Shown here one piece after another: positions 53,623 to 63,107 of a stretch of DNA of 64,000 nucleotides (the first letter of the stretch is position 1; every line of letters starts with the position of its first letter). The translations under genes and the position numbers were made by a program. The notes beneath the pieces were generated by a model. The model was not told the DNA's origin, did not search any database, and was given only the letters and a program-made list of their open reading frames with translations. The DNA comes from Pseudomonadota bacterium. Its GTDB lineage: Bacteria > Pseudomonadota > Alphaproteobacteria > Azospirillales > Azospirillaceae. Location of the stretch: NCBI GenBank assembly GCA_023423695.1, contig JAFAFA010000013.1, positions 62,001 through 126,000 on the forward strand. Direction: 5' to 3'.

Positions 53623-54273
53623 TTACTTGGTGCCGAACATACGGTCGCCGGCATCGCCCAGGCCGGGGACGATGTAGGCGTTCTCGTCCAGATGGCTGTC
53701 GAGAGCGGCGGTGAAGACCTTCACGTCCGGATGCGACTCGTGGAAGCGGCGCACGCCTTCGGGGGCCGCGACCAGCGCCATGAAGCGGATGTTGTGGTCG
53801 TCGACGCCATGGCGGTTCAGCACGTCGCAGGCATGGGCGGCGGAGTTGCCAGTCGCCAGCATCGGATCGACGACGATGAACAGCCGCCCTTCGGCCGGCG
53901 GCAGCTTCACCAGATACTCGTGCGGCTGCTTGGTCTCATGGTCGCGGTAGAGGCCGATGTGGCCTTCGCGCGCCGACGGCACCAGTTCGAGCAGTCCGGC
54001 CGACATGCCGAGCCCGGCGCGCAGCACGGGAACGACCGCCAGCTTCTTGCCCAGGATCACCGGCGCGTCCATCGGCTGCAGCGGCGTCTCGATCCGCTCG
54101 GTGGTCAGCGGGATGTCGCGCGTCAGCTCATAGCCCATCAGCAGCGAGATCTCACGCAGCAGGGTGCGGAACCCGCCGGTGGACCGCTCCTTGTTCCGCA
54201 TATGGGTCAGCTTGTGCTGGATCAGCGGATGGTCGAGGACGAACAGGTTGGGGAATTCGGGCTGGGTGCGCAT
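53623..54273 (-). CDS. upp: Uracil phosphoribosyltransferase
   Basis: 216 residues, normal length. The PRPP-binding motif is VVDPMLATGNSAAHA, and the uracil-binding end is YIVPGLGDAGDRMFGT. It salvages uracil to UMP. The neighbouring pyrF belongs to de novo UMP synthesis but is 1.7 kb away, behind the diguanylate cyclase and trpF. Confidence 0.96.
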   Translation of the reverse strand: MRTQPEFPNLFVLDHPLIQHKLTHMRNKERSTGGFRTLLREISLLMGYELTRDIPLTTERIETPLQPMDAPVILGKKLAVVPVLRAGLGMSAGLLELVPSAREGHIGLYRDHETKQPHEYLVKLPPAEGRLFIVVDPMLATGNSAAHACDVLNRHGVDDHNIRFMALVAAPEGVRRFHESHPDVKVFTAALDSHLDENAYIVPGLGDAGDRMFGTK

Positions 54274-54371
54274 GGAATCCGGATCGCGGCTGACGGTTGG
54301 GTTGGCCCGATCCTACCCCGCCAGGGGTGCCGGGGCCAAGGGGGCTGACCGGCGAGGTGCCGCTTGCCCCG

Positions 54372-55280
54372 CTACCCCCGCCCCGCCTTCACCGGCACGG
54401 CCTTCTGCTCCGGCCGGTCGATACCGTAGCGGATCACGCGGTTGCGGCCGGAATTCTTGGCCTGATAGAGCGCGCGGTCGGCGCAGACCACCAGATCGTC
54501 CACGGTCAGGTCGGCCACCGCCTCCACCAGCCCGAAGGAGGCGGTGACGGGGATCAGCCGGCCGTCGGGCAACATCACCGGCGAGCGCATCAGGTCGACG
54601 CGCAGCCGCTCGATCACCGCATAGCCCTCGTCCAGCCCGGTTTCCTTCAGGCAGACCAGGAACTCCTCGCCGCCCATGCGGAAGGCCTCGTCGAAGCTGC
54701 GGACGCCGCGGCTGATGACGGCGGCGGTGGCGGCCAGCACCCGGTCGCCGATGTCGTGGCCGTAGCTGTCGTTGATGCCCTTGAACTTGTCGATGTCGCA
54801 CAGCGCGACGCAGAAGGGCTGGCCGGTGCGGCGGTAGCGGTTGTGCTCGCGCTCCAGCGCCTCGCCCATGCCGCGGCGGGTGCGCAGGCCGGTCAGCGGA
54901 TCCAGGCCGGATGCGGCGGCGGCGAAGGCGCGCTCCATCCGGCGCAGATGCAGCATGAACTCCTCGAAGCGGCCGATCACCCCTTCATACTCGGACTCGG
55001 TCGGCAGTTCGCCGCTGGACGCCTTCAGCAGGATCAGCCGGGCTTGGCGGTGCATCTGCTCGTGCAGGTTCGCCAGCTTCTGCACCGCCGGCTGCTGCAG
55101 CAGGTCGTCATGGCTGGCCGCCTGGCACCAGGCGGCGAAGGAGGCCGGAGCCGATGACCGCTCCCCGCCGCGGCCGTCACGGTAGAAAACGGCGCGCTGC
55201 CACTGGCCAATCCAGCGCAGATGCTCGTCGAGCACGGCGCCGAGCGCCTCGGTTGTGGACGGAGTGGTCGAATCGCTCAT
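54372..55280 (-). CDS. Diguanylate cyclase with an N-terminal CZB domain (DgcZ-like)
   Basis: 302 residues. Residues about 15-90 carry the chemoreceptor zinc-binding layout: a His in LDEHLRWIGQWQ, Cys in FAAWCQAASH, and the pair in LHEQMHRQA, like DgcZ of E. coli, whose cyclase is inhibited by zinc. The GGDEF domain (about 130-290) has GGEEF and an RxxD inhibitory site (RSFD) five residues before it. It would make cyclic-di-GMP in response to metal or redox state. It is 94 bases downstream of trpF on the same strand. Confidence 0.88.
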   Translation of the reverse strand: MSDSTTPSTTEALGAVLDEHLRWIGQWQRAVFYRDGRGGERSSAPASFAAWCQAASHDDLLQQPAVQKLANLHEQMHRQARLILLKASSGELPTESEYEGVIGRFEEFMLHLRRMERAFAAAASGLDPLTGLRTRRGMGEALEREHNRYRRTGQPFCVALCDIDKFKGINDSYGHDIGDRVLAATAAVISRGVRSFDEAFRMGGEEFLVCLKETGLDEGYAVIERLRVDLMRSPVMLPDGRLIPVTASFGLVEAVADLTVDDLVVCADRALYQAKNSGRNRVIRYGIDRPEQKAVPVKAGRG

Positions 55281-55374
55281 GGGCGCATCCTACCCGACGG
55301 CGCAGGGTCCCGCCATGCGATCAAGATAAGCCGAAGCATTCGTCTAAAACAGGTCGCTTTCGGTCAAATCGGCG

Positions 55375-56019
55375 CTAAAGCCCCGCGACCGTCGACAGGA
55401 AGGCGCGGACCAGCGCCGGATCCTTGTGGCCGGGGCGGTCCTCCACGCCCGACGACACGTCGACCTCGGTGGCGCCGGTGACACGCACCGCCTCCGCCAC
55501 AGTCTCGGCCGTCAGGCCGCCCGACAGCATCCAGGGACGCGGCCAGCTGCGGCCGGCCAGGATCGTCCAGTCGAAGGCGATGCCGTTGCCGCCGGGCAGC
55601 GCCGACACCTTGGCCGGCGGCTTGGCGTCGAACAGCAGCCGGTCGGCCACTTCCGCCGCCTCCAGCGCCGCGGTCAGGTCTTCCGGCCCGCCGACGCGGA
55701 TCGCCTTCATCACCGGCAGGGCATAGCGGGCCTTGATCTCGGCAATGCGGCGCGGCGTCTCGGCCCCATGCAGCTGGATCAGGTCGAGCGGCACCTGCCC
55801 GGTCACATGTTCCAGGAACTCGTCGTCGGGATCGACGAACAGCCCGACCGAGCGGACGCCGGTCGGCAGCAGCCGGGCCAGTTCCGCCGCCATCGGCGGG
55901 GCGATGGCGCGCGGGCTGCGCGGATAGAAGACGAAGCCGACATAGCGCGCCCCGCCGGCGACAGCGGCGCGCAGGCTCTCGGGCTCGGTCAGGCCACAGA
56001 TCTTGGCGGCGACGGTCAT
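55375..56019 (-). CDS. trpF: Phosphoribosylanthranilate isomerase
   Basis: 214 residues; an alpha/beta barrel of tryptophan synthesis. KICGLT near the N-terminus holds the catalytic Cys, and LLFDAKPP, then LSGGLTAE, bind the phosphate. The start overlaps the pyrF stop by four bases (ATGA), so the two are translationally coupled. trpA and trpB, often next, are not here. Confidence 0.95.
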   Translation of the reverse strand: MTVAAKICGLTEPESLRAAVAGGARYVGFVFYPRSPRAIAPPMAAELARLLPTGVRSVGLFVDPDDEFLEHVTGQVPLDLIQLHGAETPRRIAEIKARYALPVMKAIRVGGPEDLTAALEAAEVADRLLFDAKPPAKVSALPGGNGIAFDWTILAGRSWPRPWMLSGGLTAETVAEAVRVTGATEVDVSSGVEDRPGHKDPALVRAFLSTVAGL

Positions 56020-56729
56020 GCGGTCCCCTCTATTTCGGCGACGATGCGGCGGGCGGCGGCGGCCGGATCGGGATCGGCGGTGATCGGCCGGCCGATGACC
56101 AGATGGTCGGCACCAGCGGCCAGCGCCTCCGCCGGGGTCATGATGCGCTTCTGGTCGTTGGTGGCGGCCCAGGCCGGGCGGATGCCGGGCACCATCAGGA
56201 TGAAGTCCGGACCGCAGGCGGCGCGGACCAGCGCCACCTCGGCCGGGGAGCAGACGACGCCGTCCACCCCGGACGCCTTGGCGAGCTTCGCCAGCCGCAC
56301 CACCTGATCGGCCACCGGCACCGACTGCCCGACGGCGCCCAAATCGCCCTCGTCCAGGCTGGTCAGCACGGTGACGGCCAGGATCTTCGGCCTGCCGGCG
56401 CCGGCAGTCGCCGCCGTCTCCGCCGCCGCGCGCATCATCGCCGGCCCGCCGGCGCTGTGGATGGTCATGAAGGCCGGCTTCAGCGGCAGCGCCGCGCGCA
56501 CGCCGCCCGCCACCGTGTTGGGAATGTCGTGCAGCTTCAGGTCGAGGAACAGCGGCGGCCCATCTTCCCCCACCACGGCGCGGATGCCGGCCGGCCCCTG
56601 GGCGATGAAGAACTCCAGCCCCAGCTTGATGCCGCCGACGGCCCCGGCCACCTGCCCGGCGATGCGGCGGGCGGCGTCGATCTCGGTGGTGTCGACGGAG
56701 CAATAGATGCGCGAGGCTGGCGCGGTCAT
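56016..56729 (-). CDS. pyrF: Orotidine-5'-phosphate decarboxylase
   Basis: 237 residues from the ATG at 56729. It has the decarboxylase signature FLDLKLHDIPNTVAGGV with the catalytic Asp-Lys-Asp set, and VPGIRPAW and GADHLVIGRPI near the end. It makes UMP. Coupled to trpF by an ATGA overlap; heme oxygenase is 72 bases upstream. Confidence 0.97.
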   Translation of the reverse strand: MTAPASRIYCSVDTTEIDAARRIAGQVAGAVGGIKLGLEFFIAQGPAGIRAVVGEDGPPLFLDLKLHDIPNTVAGGVRAALPLKPAFMTIHSAGGPAMMRAAAETAATAGAGRPKILAVTVLTSLDEGDLGAVGQSVPVADQVVRLAKLAKASGVDGVVCSPAEVALVRAACGPDFILMVPGIRPAWAATNDQKRIMTPAEALAAGADHLVIGRPITADPDPAAAARRIVAEIEGTA

Positions 56730-56801
56730 GGGAAAGCGGTCTCCAGAACCCGGATGAGAGTGGTCCGGCACCCTATCAAGGGACGGGGCCGCGCGCCAGT
56801 T

Positions 56802-57356
56802 TCAACCCCGCTGCTCAGCCGTCCAGCGTTCCAGCGCCGCGAACAGGCCGGCGGCGGTGGCACAGGCGACGGCCAGCGCCGCGGGATCGGCGAGTTCCTC
56901 CTCCAACCGCAGCATCAGCGCCTTCCAGGCACCGGCCATGTCGAGCCCGTCGGACGCCAGGAAGCGCGCGCCCTGCCGGGCGTCATACCCCAGCGCCCGG
57001 GCGATCCCCGGCAGCATCGCCCGCCCGCCATGGGCCGAGCCGTCCAGCACGTAGCGCGCCGCCAGCCGGGCCGGCGCGCTGTCCAGCGGCGGCAGGCCGG
57101 CCATTTCGGGCAGCGCGTCCGGATCGGTGCCGAGCACCCGCAGATCCTCGCGCAGCAACGCCATCCGCGCCGAACCCGCCTCTCCCAGCGCCCGTTCGAC
57201 CGGCGCGTTGAAGCCGTAGAGCACGGCCAGCGCGCGGGCATACTGGTCGGCCGTGATGTCCGGCCGGACCAACGGCTGCAGAACTGCCGCCTTGTCCAGG
57301 CGGTCGTGGCTTTCCCGCGTCGCGGCGCGCAGCGCCTGCCTTGCCGGTCCCATCAT
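56802..57356 (-). CDS. Biliverdin-producing heme oxygenase family protein
   Basis: 184 residues from Met1 at 57356 (GGGG about 8 bases upstream). The family segments are present: the proximal His in LRAATRESHDRLDKA (H17) and the distal-helix region YVLDGSAHGGRAMLP. Heme oxygenases split heme to biliverdin, iron and CO; in many bacteria the product serves a bacteriophytochrome, but no such gene is here. It is 19 bases after the Atm1-like exporter gene, so co-transcription and a shared role in heme or iron handling are likely. Confidence 0.85.
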   Translation of the reverse strand: MMGPARQALRAATRESHDRLDKAAVLQPLVRPDITADQYARALAVLYGFNAPVERALGEAGSARMALLREDLRVLGTDPDALPEMAGLPPLDSAPARLAARYVLDGSAHGGRAMLPGIARALGYDARQGARFLASDGLDMAGAWKALMLRLEEELADPAALAVACATAAGLFAALERWTAEQRG

Positions 57357-57375
57357 GCGTCGTTCCCCGTTCCGG

Positions 57376-59250
57376 TCAGGTCGGCGCCAGCACGCCGGGC
57401 AGCGGCGTCGGGCCCTGGCTGGCCTCCTGCTGCCGCGCCCACAAGGCGGCATAGGCGCCGCGGGCAGCCAGCAGGTCGGTGTGGTGGCCGCGCTCGATCA
57501 CCCGGCCGGCCTCCAGCACCAGAATCTCGTCGGCGTCGATGACGGTGGACAGGCGGTGGGCGATCACCAGCGTGGTGCGGCCGCGGCTGACCTCGCGCAG
57601 GTTGGCCTGGATTTCCCGTTCCGTGTGGGTGTCCAGCGCGCTGGTCGCCTCGTCGAACAGCAGGATCGCCGGGTCCTTCAGGATGGTGCGGGCGATAGCG
57701 ACGCGCTGCTTCTCGCCGCCCGACAGCTTCAGCCCGCGCTCGCCCACCGTGGTCTGGTAGCCGTCGGGCAGCGCCATGATGAAGTCGTGGATATGGGCCA
57801 GCCGCGCCGCCCGCTCCACCTCCGCCGGGCTGGCGCCGGGGCGGCCATAGGCGATGTTGTAGAAGACCGTGTCGTTGAACAGCACGGTGTCCTGCGGGAC
57901 GATGCCGATGGACGCACGCAGCGACGCCTGGGTGACGTCCCGGATATCCTGCCCGTCGATCGTCACCCGGCCGCCGTTGACGTCGTAGAAGCGGAACAGC
58001 AGCCGGCTGATGGTGGACTTGCCGGCGCCCGATGGGCCGACGATGGCGACCGTCTTTCCCGCCGGCACGGTGAAGCTGACATCCTTCAGGATCGTCCGGC
58101 GCGGATCGTAGCCGAACTCCACATTTTCAAAGCGCAGCTCCGCCCCGTCGACCTCGAGCGGCCTGGCATGTGGCGCGTCGGCCACTTCGCGGTCGACCGC
58201 CAGCAGGGTCACCATCGATTCGATGTCGATCAGCGACTGCTTGATCTCGCGATAGACGACGCCGAAGAAGTTCAGCGGCTGATAGAGCTGCAGCAGATAG
58301 GTGTTCACCAGCACGAAATCGCCCAGCGACATGCTGCCGTCGACGATGCCCTTGGCGGCCATGCCCATCACCACCGCCAGCCCGAGCGAGATGATCGCCG
58401 ATTGCCCGACATTCAGCAGCGACAGGCTCTGCTGGCTGCGCACCGCCGCCTTCTCGTAGCTCTGCAGCGCGCCGTCGTAGCGGCGGGCCTCATGCTCCTC
58501 GTTGCCGAAATACTTGACCGTCTCGTAGTTCAGCAGGCTGTCGATCGCCTTGGTGTTGGCCTTGCTGTCGGTGTCGTTCATCATGCGGCGGAACTTGATG
58601 CGCCATTCCGACACGAAGAAGGTGTAGAGGATGTAGCCCATCACCGTGACGAAGGTGGCCAGCGCGAACCAGATGCTGAACAGCTTCCACAGGATGGCGC
58701 AGACCAGCGCGATCTCCACCAGCGTCGGCACGATGGAGAACAGGGTGTAGCGCAGCAGCGATTCGATGGCGCGGGTGCCGCGTTCCAGCGAGCGGGTCAG
58801 GCCGCCGGTCTGGCGCTCCAGGTGGAAGCGCAGGGACAGCGCGTGCAGGTGCCGGAACACCGACAGCGCCACCTTGCGGATGGTGCGCTGCGCCACCGTG
58901 GCGAAGACGGCGTCGCGCAGCTCGGCGAAGACCAGCGAGGTCACGCGGGCAAGGCCGTATGCGACGATCAGCCCCAGGGGGATGGCGACGGCCGCACCGG
59001 CTCCGGCCCCGGCGCCCGGCGTCAGGGCGTCCACCGCATGCTTGTAGAAGATCGGCACATAGACGTTGGCGACCTTCGCCCCCACCAGCAGGAGCATCGC
59101 CAGCACCACCCGCACCCGCGTTTCCAGGGACTCCTGCGGCCAGATGTAGGGGGCCAGCGAGCGGATCGCCGCACGCAGATCGCCGGAGGGACGGGAAAAG
59201 GCGCTGGGATCGGAGCTGGCCGGGGGGCTTGGCGGAAGACTGCGGCGCAT
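57376..59250 (-). CDS. Atm1-type ABC exporter
   Basis: 624 residues from the ATG at 59250. Six membrane helices in the first about 330 residues with the Atm1-type segment NYETVKYFGNEEHEARRYD, then the ATPase: Walker A GPSGAGKSTISR, signature LSGGEKQRVAIAR, Walker B ILLFDEATSALD. Bacterial Atm1 proteins export glutathione-bound metals or sulfur species. It is first in a run with heme oxygenase, pyrF and trpF. Confidence 0.93.
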   Translation of the reverse strand: MRRSLPPSPPASSDPSAFSRPSGDLRAAIRSLAPYIWPQESLETRVRVVLAMLLLVGAKVANVYVPIFYKHAVDALTPGAGAGAGAAVAIPLGLIVAYGLARVTSLVFAELRDAVFATVAQRTIRKVALSVFRHLHALSLRFHLERQTGGLTRSLERGTRAIESLLRYTLFSIVPTLVEIALVCAILWKLFSIWFALATFVTVMGYILYTFFVSEWRIKFRRMMNDTDSKANTKAIDSLLNYETVKYFGNEEHEARRYDGALQSYEKAAVRSQQSLSLLNVGQSAIISLGLAVVMGMAAKGIVDGSMSLGDFVLVNTYLLQLYQPLNFFGVVYREIKQSLIDIESMVTLLAVDREVADAPHARPLEVDGAELRFENVEFGYDPRRTILKDVSFTVPAGKTVAIVGPSGAGKSTISRLLFRFYDVNGGRVTIDGQDIRDVTQASLRASIGIVPQDTVLFNDTVFYNIAYGRPGASPAEVERAARLAHIHDFIMALPDGYQTTVGERGLKLSGGEKQRVAIARTILKDPAILLFDEATSALDTHTEREIQANLREVSRGRTTLVIAHRLSTVIDADEILVLEAGRVIERGHHTDLLAARGAYAALWARQQEASQGPTPLPGVLAPT

Positions 59251-59524
59251 CGGTCTGTTCAGGTCTCGGGGACTGTTCGGGACATCGTGCCGGGGGTGGC
59301 GCGTTCCGAAGAGCCGTCGCAAAGGATTGGGGTCAGGCGACCTAACCTAGGGACCCGTGCAGCATCGTCAAAGGGGCATGTCACCGCTTTGGCACGTTTT
59401 TGGCGCGGCCCTGGGCAGCCTGCGGTGCATTTCCTTGCGCCATGGCAACGGACTGGAAACCATCTTCCTCTACCCTGCCGGGCGTATCGCGTTCGATCCG
59501 CACCGCAGACCAAGGCATTTGACC

Positions 59525-62047
59525 ATGCAGAACGCCAGTTTCGCCGGCCGATTCAAGGTGGGTACCCGCATCCAGGTGGGTTTCCTTCTGATCCTCGCCC
59601 TTCTCACCCTGGTGGCCGCGCTGGGCGTCCGGTCGCTGTGGACGGTGGAGGAGGGCTTCACCCGCTATGCCTCGATCGCCGACAACTCGATCCGGGTCTC
59701 GGACATCGACAGCCTGGTCGCGAACATGCGGCGCAACGTGGTCAACTACTCCTTCTCCGGGAACAGCGCCCTGGTCGCGCCGGTGCAGACGCAGCAGAAG
59801 ACCCTGGCGGAGATGCTGCGAACCGCCCGCGAGGTCACGCTGGACGAAGGGCGCCGCGTCCTCATCGCCCGCATGTCGCAGAAGGTCGACAGCTACGGCG
59901 CCAACTTCGCGCAGCTGGTGAAGCTGCGCGAGCAGCGCGACCGGCTGGTGACGGACGAGCTGATGCCGCTGGGCGCCAGGGCGCGCGAGGGGCTGAGCCA
60001 GATGATGGCCACCGGCATCGCCGCCGGCGATTTCGAGTCCGCCGCCTATGCCGGCCAGGCGCAGGAAGCGCTGATCCTCGCCCGCCTCGCCGCCCAGCGC
60101 TTCCTGACCGATCCGACGGCGAAGGCCGAGGAGGAGGTGCGCGCCAGCATGGACGGCTTCATCAGGATAGCCACCGCGCTGGCCGCCCGCCTGACCGACC
60201 CGGCACAGAAGCGCGCCGCCGAGGACGCGGTGCAGACCGCGACCCGCTACGTCGACAGCTTCAAGCGCGTCGTCACGGCCGTCGGCGACGCCCAGTCGCT
60301 GGCCTTCGTCACCATGGTGAAGGAGGCGGAGGAGTTCGGCGAACTGGTGGAGAAGACCGTCGCCTCGCAGACCGACTCGCGCAGGGCGGTGCTGACCGAC
60401 GCACAGACGGACATGGAGCGCACCACCACCCTGCTGATCGGCATGGCGGTGGGCGCCTTCGCCCTCGGCATCCTGATCGCCCTTGTCACCGCCCGCTCCA
60501 TCGTCCGCCCGGTGGTCCAGATGACCGGCACGATGACCGAGCTGGCCGCCGGCAACCTCGCCGTCGACGTCCCGGCCCTGGAGAACCGCGACGAGATCGG
60601 CCGCATGGCCAAGGCGGTCCTGGTGTTCAAGGAGAACGCCATCGAGAAGAAGCGGATGGACGAGGCCGAGCGCGAGCGGCTGGAGGCCGAGCGCCGCGCC
60701 GCCGAGGCCCAGCGCGCCCGGGAGCAGGCCATCGGCGAGGAGATCGCCGGCCTCATCGACGCCGTGTCGAAGGGCGACCTGGAACGCCGCATCGATCTGG
60801 CCGGCAAGGACGGCTTCTACAAGACCATGTCGGAGGGCATCAACCGCCTGACCGACACGGTTGAGGCGGTCATCGCCGACCTGGGCGAGGTGCTGAGCGC
60901 GCTGGCCCAGGGTGACCTGAACCGCCGCGTCACCCGCGACTACCAGGGCGCTTTCGAGCGGGTGAAGACCGACGTCAACGCCACCTCCACCCGGCTGGCC
61001 GAGATCGTCGGGCAGATCACCCAGGCGGCCGAGACCATCGCCGCCGCCGCCGCCGAGGTGTCGCTTGGCTCCTCCGACCTCGCCGACCGGACCGAGCAGC
61101 AGGCCTCCTCGCTGGAGGAGACCGCGGCCAGCATGGAAGAGCTGGGGGCGACCGTGCGCTCCAACGCCGACAACGCCCAGCGCGCCAACGTGATGGCGGC
61201 CCAGGCCCGCGGCTCCGCCGAGTCGGGCGGCGGCGTCGCCGGCTCCGCCATCGAGGCGATGCGCCGGATCGAGGAATCCAGCCGCAAGATCACCGACATC
61301 ATCGGCGTCATCGACGAGATCGCCTTCCAGACCAACCTGCTGGCACTGAACGCGGCGGTCGAGGCGGCGCGGGCCGGCGACGCCGGGCGCGGCTTCGCCG
61401 TGGTGGCGCAGGAGGTGCGGCAGCTGGCCCAGCGCTCCGCCCAGGCGTCGAAGGAGATCAAGGGCCTGATCCTGGACAGTGACGCGCAGGTGAAGGACGG
61501 CGTCGATCTGGTCAGCAAGGCCGGCGACGCGCTGCAGGGCATCGTGTCGGGCGTGCAGCAGGTGGCGACCCTGATCGCCGAGATGGCCTCTGCCTCTGCC
61601 GAGCAGGCGACGGCGCTGGACGAGATCAACTCGACCGTCGCCAACATGGACGAGATGACGCAGAAGAACGCCGCTCTGGTGGAGGAGACCACCGCTGCCG
61701 CCCAGTCGATGAGCAGTCAGGCCGGCGACCTGAAGGCGCTGGTCGGCTTCTTCAAGTTCGATCAGGCCGCCGGTTCCGGCTATGCCGCGGCGTCCCATGC
61801 CATGACCGGGACCTACGCCGCCCCGGCCACCCGCCGCACCCCGGCCCAGACCTCCACCCAGGCCTCGGCCCGCGGTACGGCCGCCAAGCAGGCGGCGAAA
61901 CCTGCCGCTCGCGGCGCCGGCACTGCCCACAGCCATGCTTCGGCCAAGCCCGCGCCCCGCACCGACGCCCCGGCGCGCGGCACGGCGACGGCGGTTCCGG
62001 TGCTGAAGCACAGCGTCAGCGATGACGACGATTGGAAGGAGTTCTGA
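59525..62047 (+). CDS. Methyl-accepting chemotaxis protein
   Basis: 840 residues from the ATG at 59525. Membrane helix 1 (about 17-38), a helical periplasmic domain (about 40-295, HBM-like), helix 2 (LLIGMAVGAFALGILIALV), HAMP domains (from about 320), and a signalling domain with the hairpin tip IDEIAFQTNLLALNAAVEAA. The C-terminus ends DDDWKEF, matching the xWxxF tether that binds CheR/CheB. An Ala/Pro/Thr linker precedes it. Ligand unknown. Confidence 0.96.
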   Translation: MQNASFAGRFKVGTRIQVGFLLILALLTLVAALGVRSLWTVEEGFTRYASIADNSIRVSDIDSLVANMRRNVVNYSFSGNSALVAPVQTQQKTLAEMLRTAREVTLDEGRRVLIARMSQKVDSYGANFAQLVKLREQRDRLVTDELMPLGARAREGLSQMMATGIAAGDFESAAYAGQAQEALILARLAAQRFLTDPTAKAEEEVRASMDGFIRIATALAARLTDPAQKRAAEDAVQTATRYVDSFKRVVTAVGDAQSLAFVTMVKEAEEFGELVEKTVASQTDSRRAVLTDAQTDMERTTTLLIGMAVGAFALGILIALVTARSIVRPVVQMTGTMTELAAGNLAVDVPALENRDEIGRMAKAVLVFKENAIEKKRMDEAERERLEAERRAAEAQRAREQAIGEEIAGLIDAVSKGDLERRIDLAGKDGFYKTMSEGINRLTDTVEAVIADLGEVLSALAQGDLNRRVTRDYQGAFERVKTDVNATSTRLAEIVGQITQAAETIAAAAAEVSLGSSDLADRTEQQASSLEETAASMEELGATVRSNADNAQRANVMAAQARGSAESGGGVAGSAIEAMRRIEESSRKITDIIGVIDEIAFQTNLLALNAAVEAARAGDAGRGFAVVAQEVRQLAQRSAQASKEIKGLILDSDAQVKDGVDLVSKAGDALQGIVSGVQQVATLIAEMASASAEQATALDEINSTVANMDEMTQKNAALVEETTAAAQSMSSQAGDLKALVGFFKFDQAAGSGYAAASHAMTGTYAAPATRRTPAQTSTQASARGTAAKQAAKPAARGAGTAHSHASAKPAPRTDAPARGTATAVPVLKHSVSDDDDWKEF

Positions 62048-62161
62048 GCGGCAGGGGTAAGTCGGCCTTTGCGCTAAAAGCCTGAATTAACGAATCGGTG
62101 GGGATTGCGTGCTGCAATTCCCGCCGATTTCTTTTTTGCGCTCCCGTCCCTGGAGGACTCC

Positions 62162-62353
62162 ATGTCCCGCCGCCCCATCAGGCACCGCCTTCTCCCCTTC
62201 GCCGCCCTGCTGCTGCTCGGCGGTCCGCTGGCCGGCTGCGGTGCCGTCACCGGCGTGGCCAGCGGCGCCGCGAGCCTCGCCGGCACCGCCGTGGACATTG
62301 CCGGCACGGTGGCCGAGACGTCGGTCGACGTGGTGACCTCGCCGCTGCGGTGA
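62162..62353 (+). CDS. Small lipoprotein
   Basis: 63 residues from the ATG at 62162 (GGAGGA upstream). Signal peptide with lipobox PLAGC (Cys25), then a Gly/Ala/Val-rich stretch (TGVASGAASLAGTAVDIAG) that could form a second hydrophobic or amphipathic segment. I do not recognise it; such short lipoproteins are frequent in these genomes. A terminator-like hairpin follows. Confidence 0.75.
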   Translation: MSRRPIRHRLLPFAALLLLGGPLAGCGAVTGVASGAASLAGTAVDIAGTVAETSVDVVTSPLR

Positions 62354-62364
62354 GGCGGGGTGGA

Positions 62365-62383
62365 GAGGTCGGCGACCGACCTC
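62365..62383. terminator. Terminator between the lipoprotein and the phosphatase
   Basis: GAGGTCGG-CGA-CCGACCTC, perfect 8-base arms, followed by CCCTTC on the plus strand. It serves convergent genes. Confidence 0.65.
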
Positions 62384-62402
62384 CCCTTCAGCCTCCGGTT
62401 CC

Positions 62403-62984
62403 TCAGTCGATCAAATCCTCGACCTCGCGGACGCGGCCGTTGTCGATCATGAACTGGACCAGTTCGGGGCGCTGCTTGCCCAATGTGAAGTGCCGCTGGC
62501 GCACGGCGGCGACCAGTTCGCCACGGCGGCCGAGGATGTCGTCGGCGAATTCGGTCATGCGCAGGTTGGGCCAGGTCTGGGCGCGGATGGAGACCACGGC
62601 GGCGACCGCATCGGCGGCCGGGCGGTCGGGCTGGGCCTGGGCCAGGATCATGGTCAGGGCGGCGGTGGAGCGCGACACGCCGGCATGGCAGTGGACCAGC
62701 AGATGGCGGCAGTCCACCGGTTCGGCCAGAAGGTCGCGGCCGAAGGCCAGGATGCGTTCGACGTCCGAGCGTTCCGGCGCGATCTGGCCGCGGGTCGGCT
62801 CGATGATGTCGTGGAAGCGCAGTTCCAGCCGCTCATGCTCGCCGTAATCGCCGAAGTCGCTCGGCTCGGTCATCTCGGGATCGAGGATGGACAGCACATG
62901 GCTGACCTTGCCGCCGCCGAAATTGCAAAGCTCGCTGAGACCGCAGACGGTCAGGCCGAAGGGAACGAAATCGCTGGCCATCAT
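62403..62984 (-). CDS. Protein tyrosine / dual-specificity-type phosphatase
   Basis: 193 residues; Met2 at 62981 is an equally good start (GAGAGA upstream). The phosphatase loop is HCHAGVSRSTAAL, the Cx5R signature with the catalytic Cys and Arg. A general-acid Asp is likely in the RFHDIIEP region. Substrate unknown: it could act on phosphotyrosine, phosphoserine or a small phosphate. Convergent with the lipoprotein gene. Confidence 0.88.
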   Translation of the reverse strand: MMASDFVPFGLTVCGLSELCNFGGGKVSHVLSILDPEMTEPSDFGDYGEHERLELRFHDIIEPTRGQIAPERSDVERILAFGRDLLAEPVDCRHLLVHCHAGVSRSTAALTMILAQAQPDRPAADAVAAVVSIRAQTWPNLRMTEFADDILGRRGELVAAVRQRHFTLGKQRPELVQFMIDNGRVREVEDLID

Positions 62985-63107
62985 TCTCTCGTTCGATTGC
63001 GGATAAGGGGAAGCGCGGGGCCGGGGGCCGCATTTGGCACCCCGCGCCGCGCCCCCGTCAACCCGGCAACCGTTCGTATGCGGGCCACTTCGCCCGGATA
63101 AGGCCGG

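Noticed and set aside
57253..60864. A 1200-codon plus-strand frame across the Atm1-like gene and the chemoreceptor
   Set aside because: It reads antisense through the exporter and then out of frame through the chemoreceptor; both of those match known families well.
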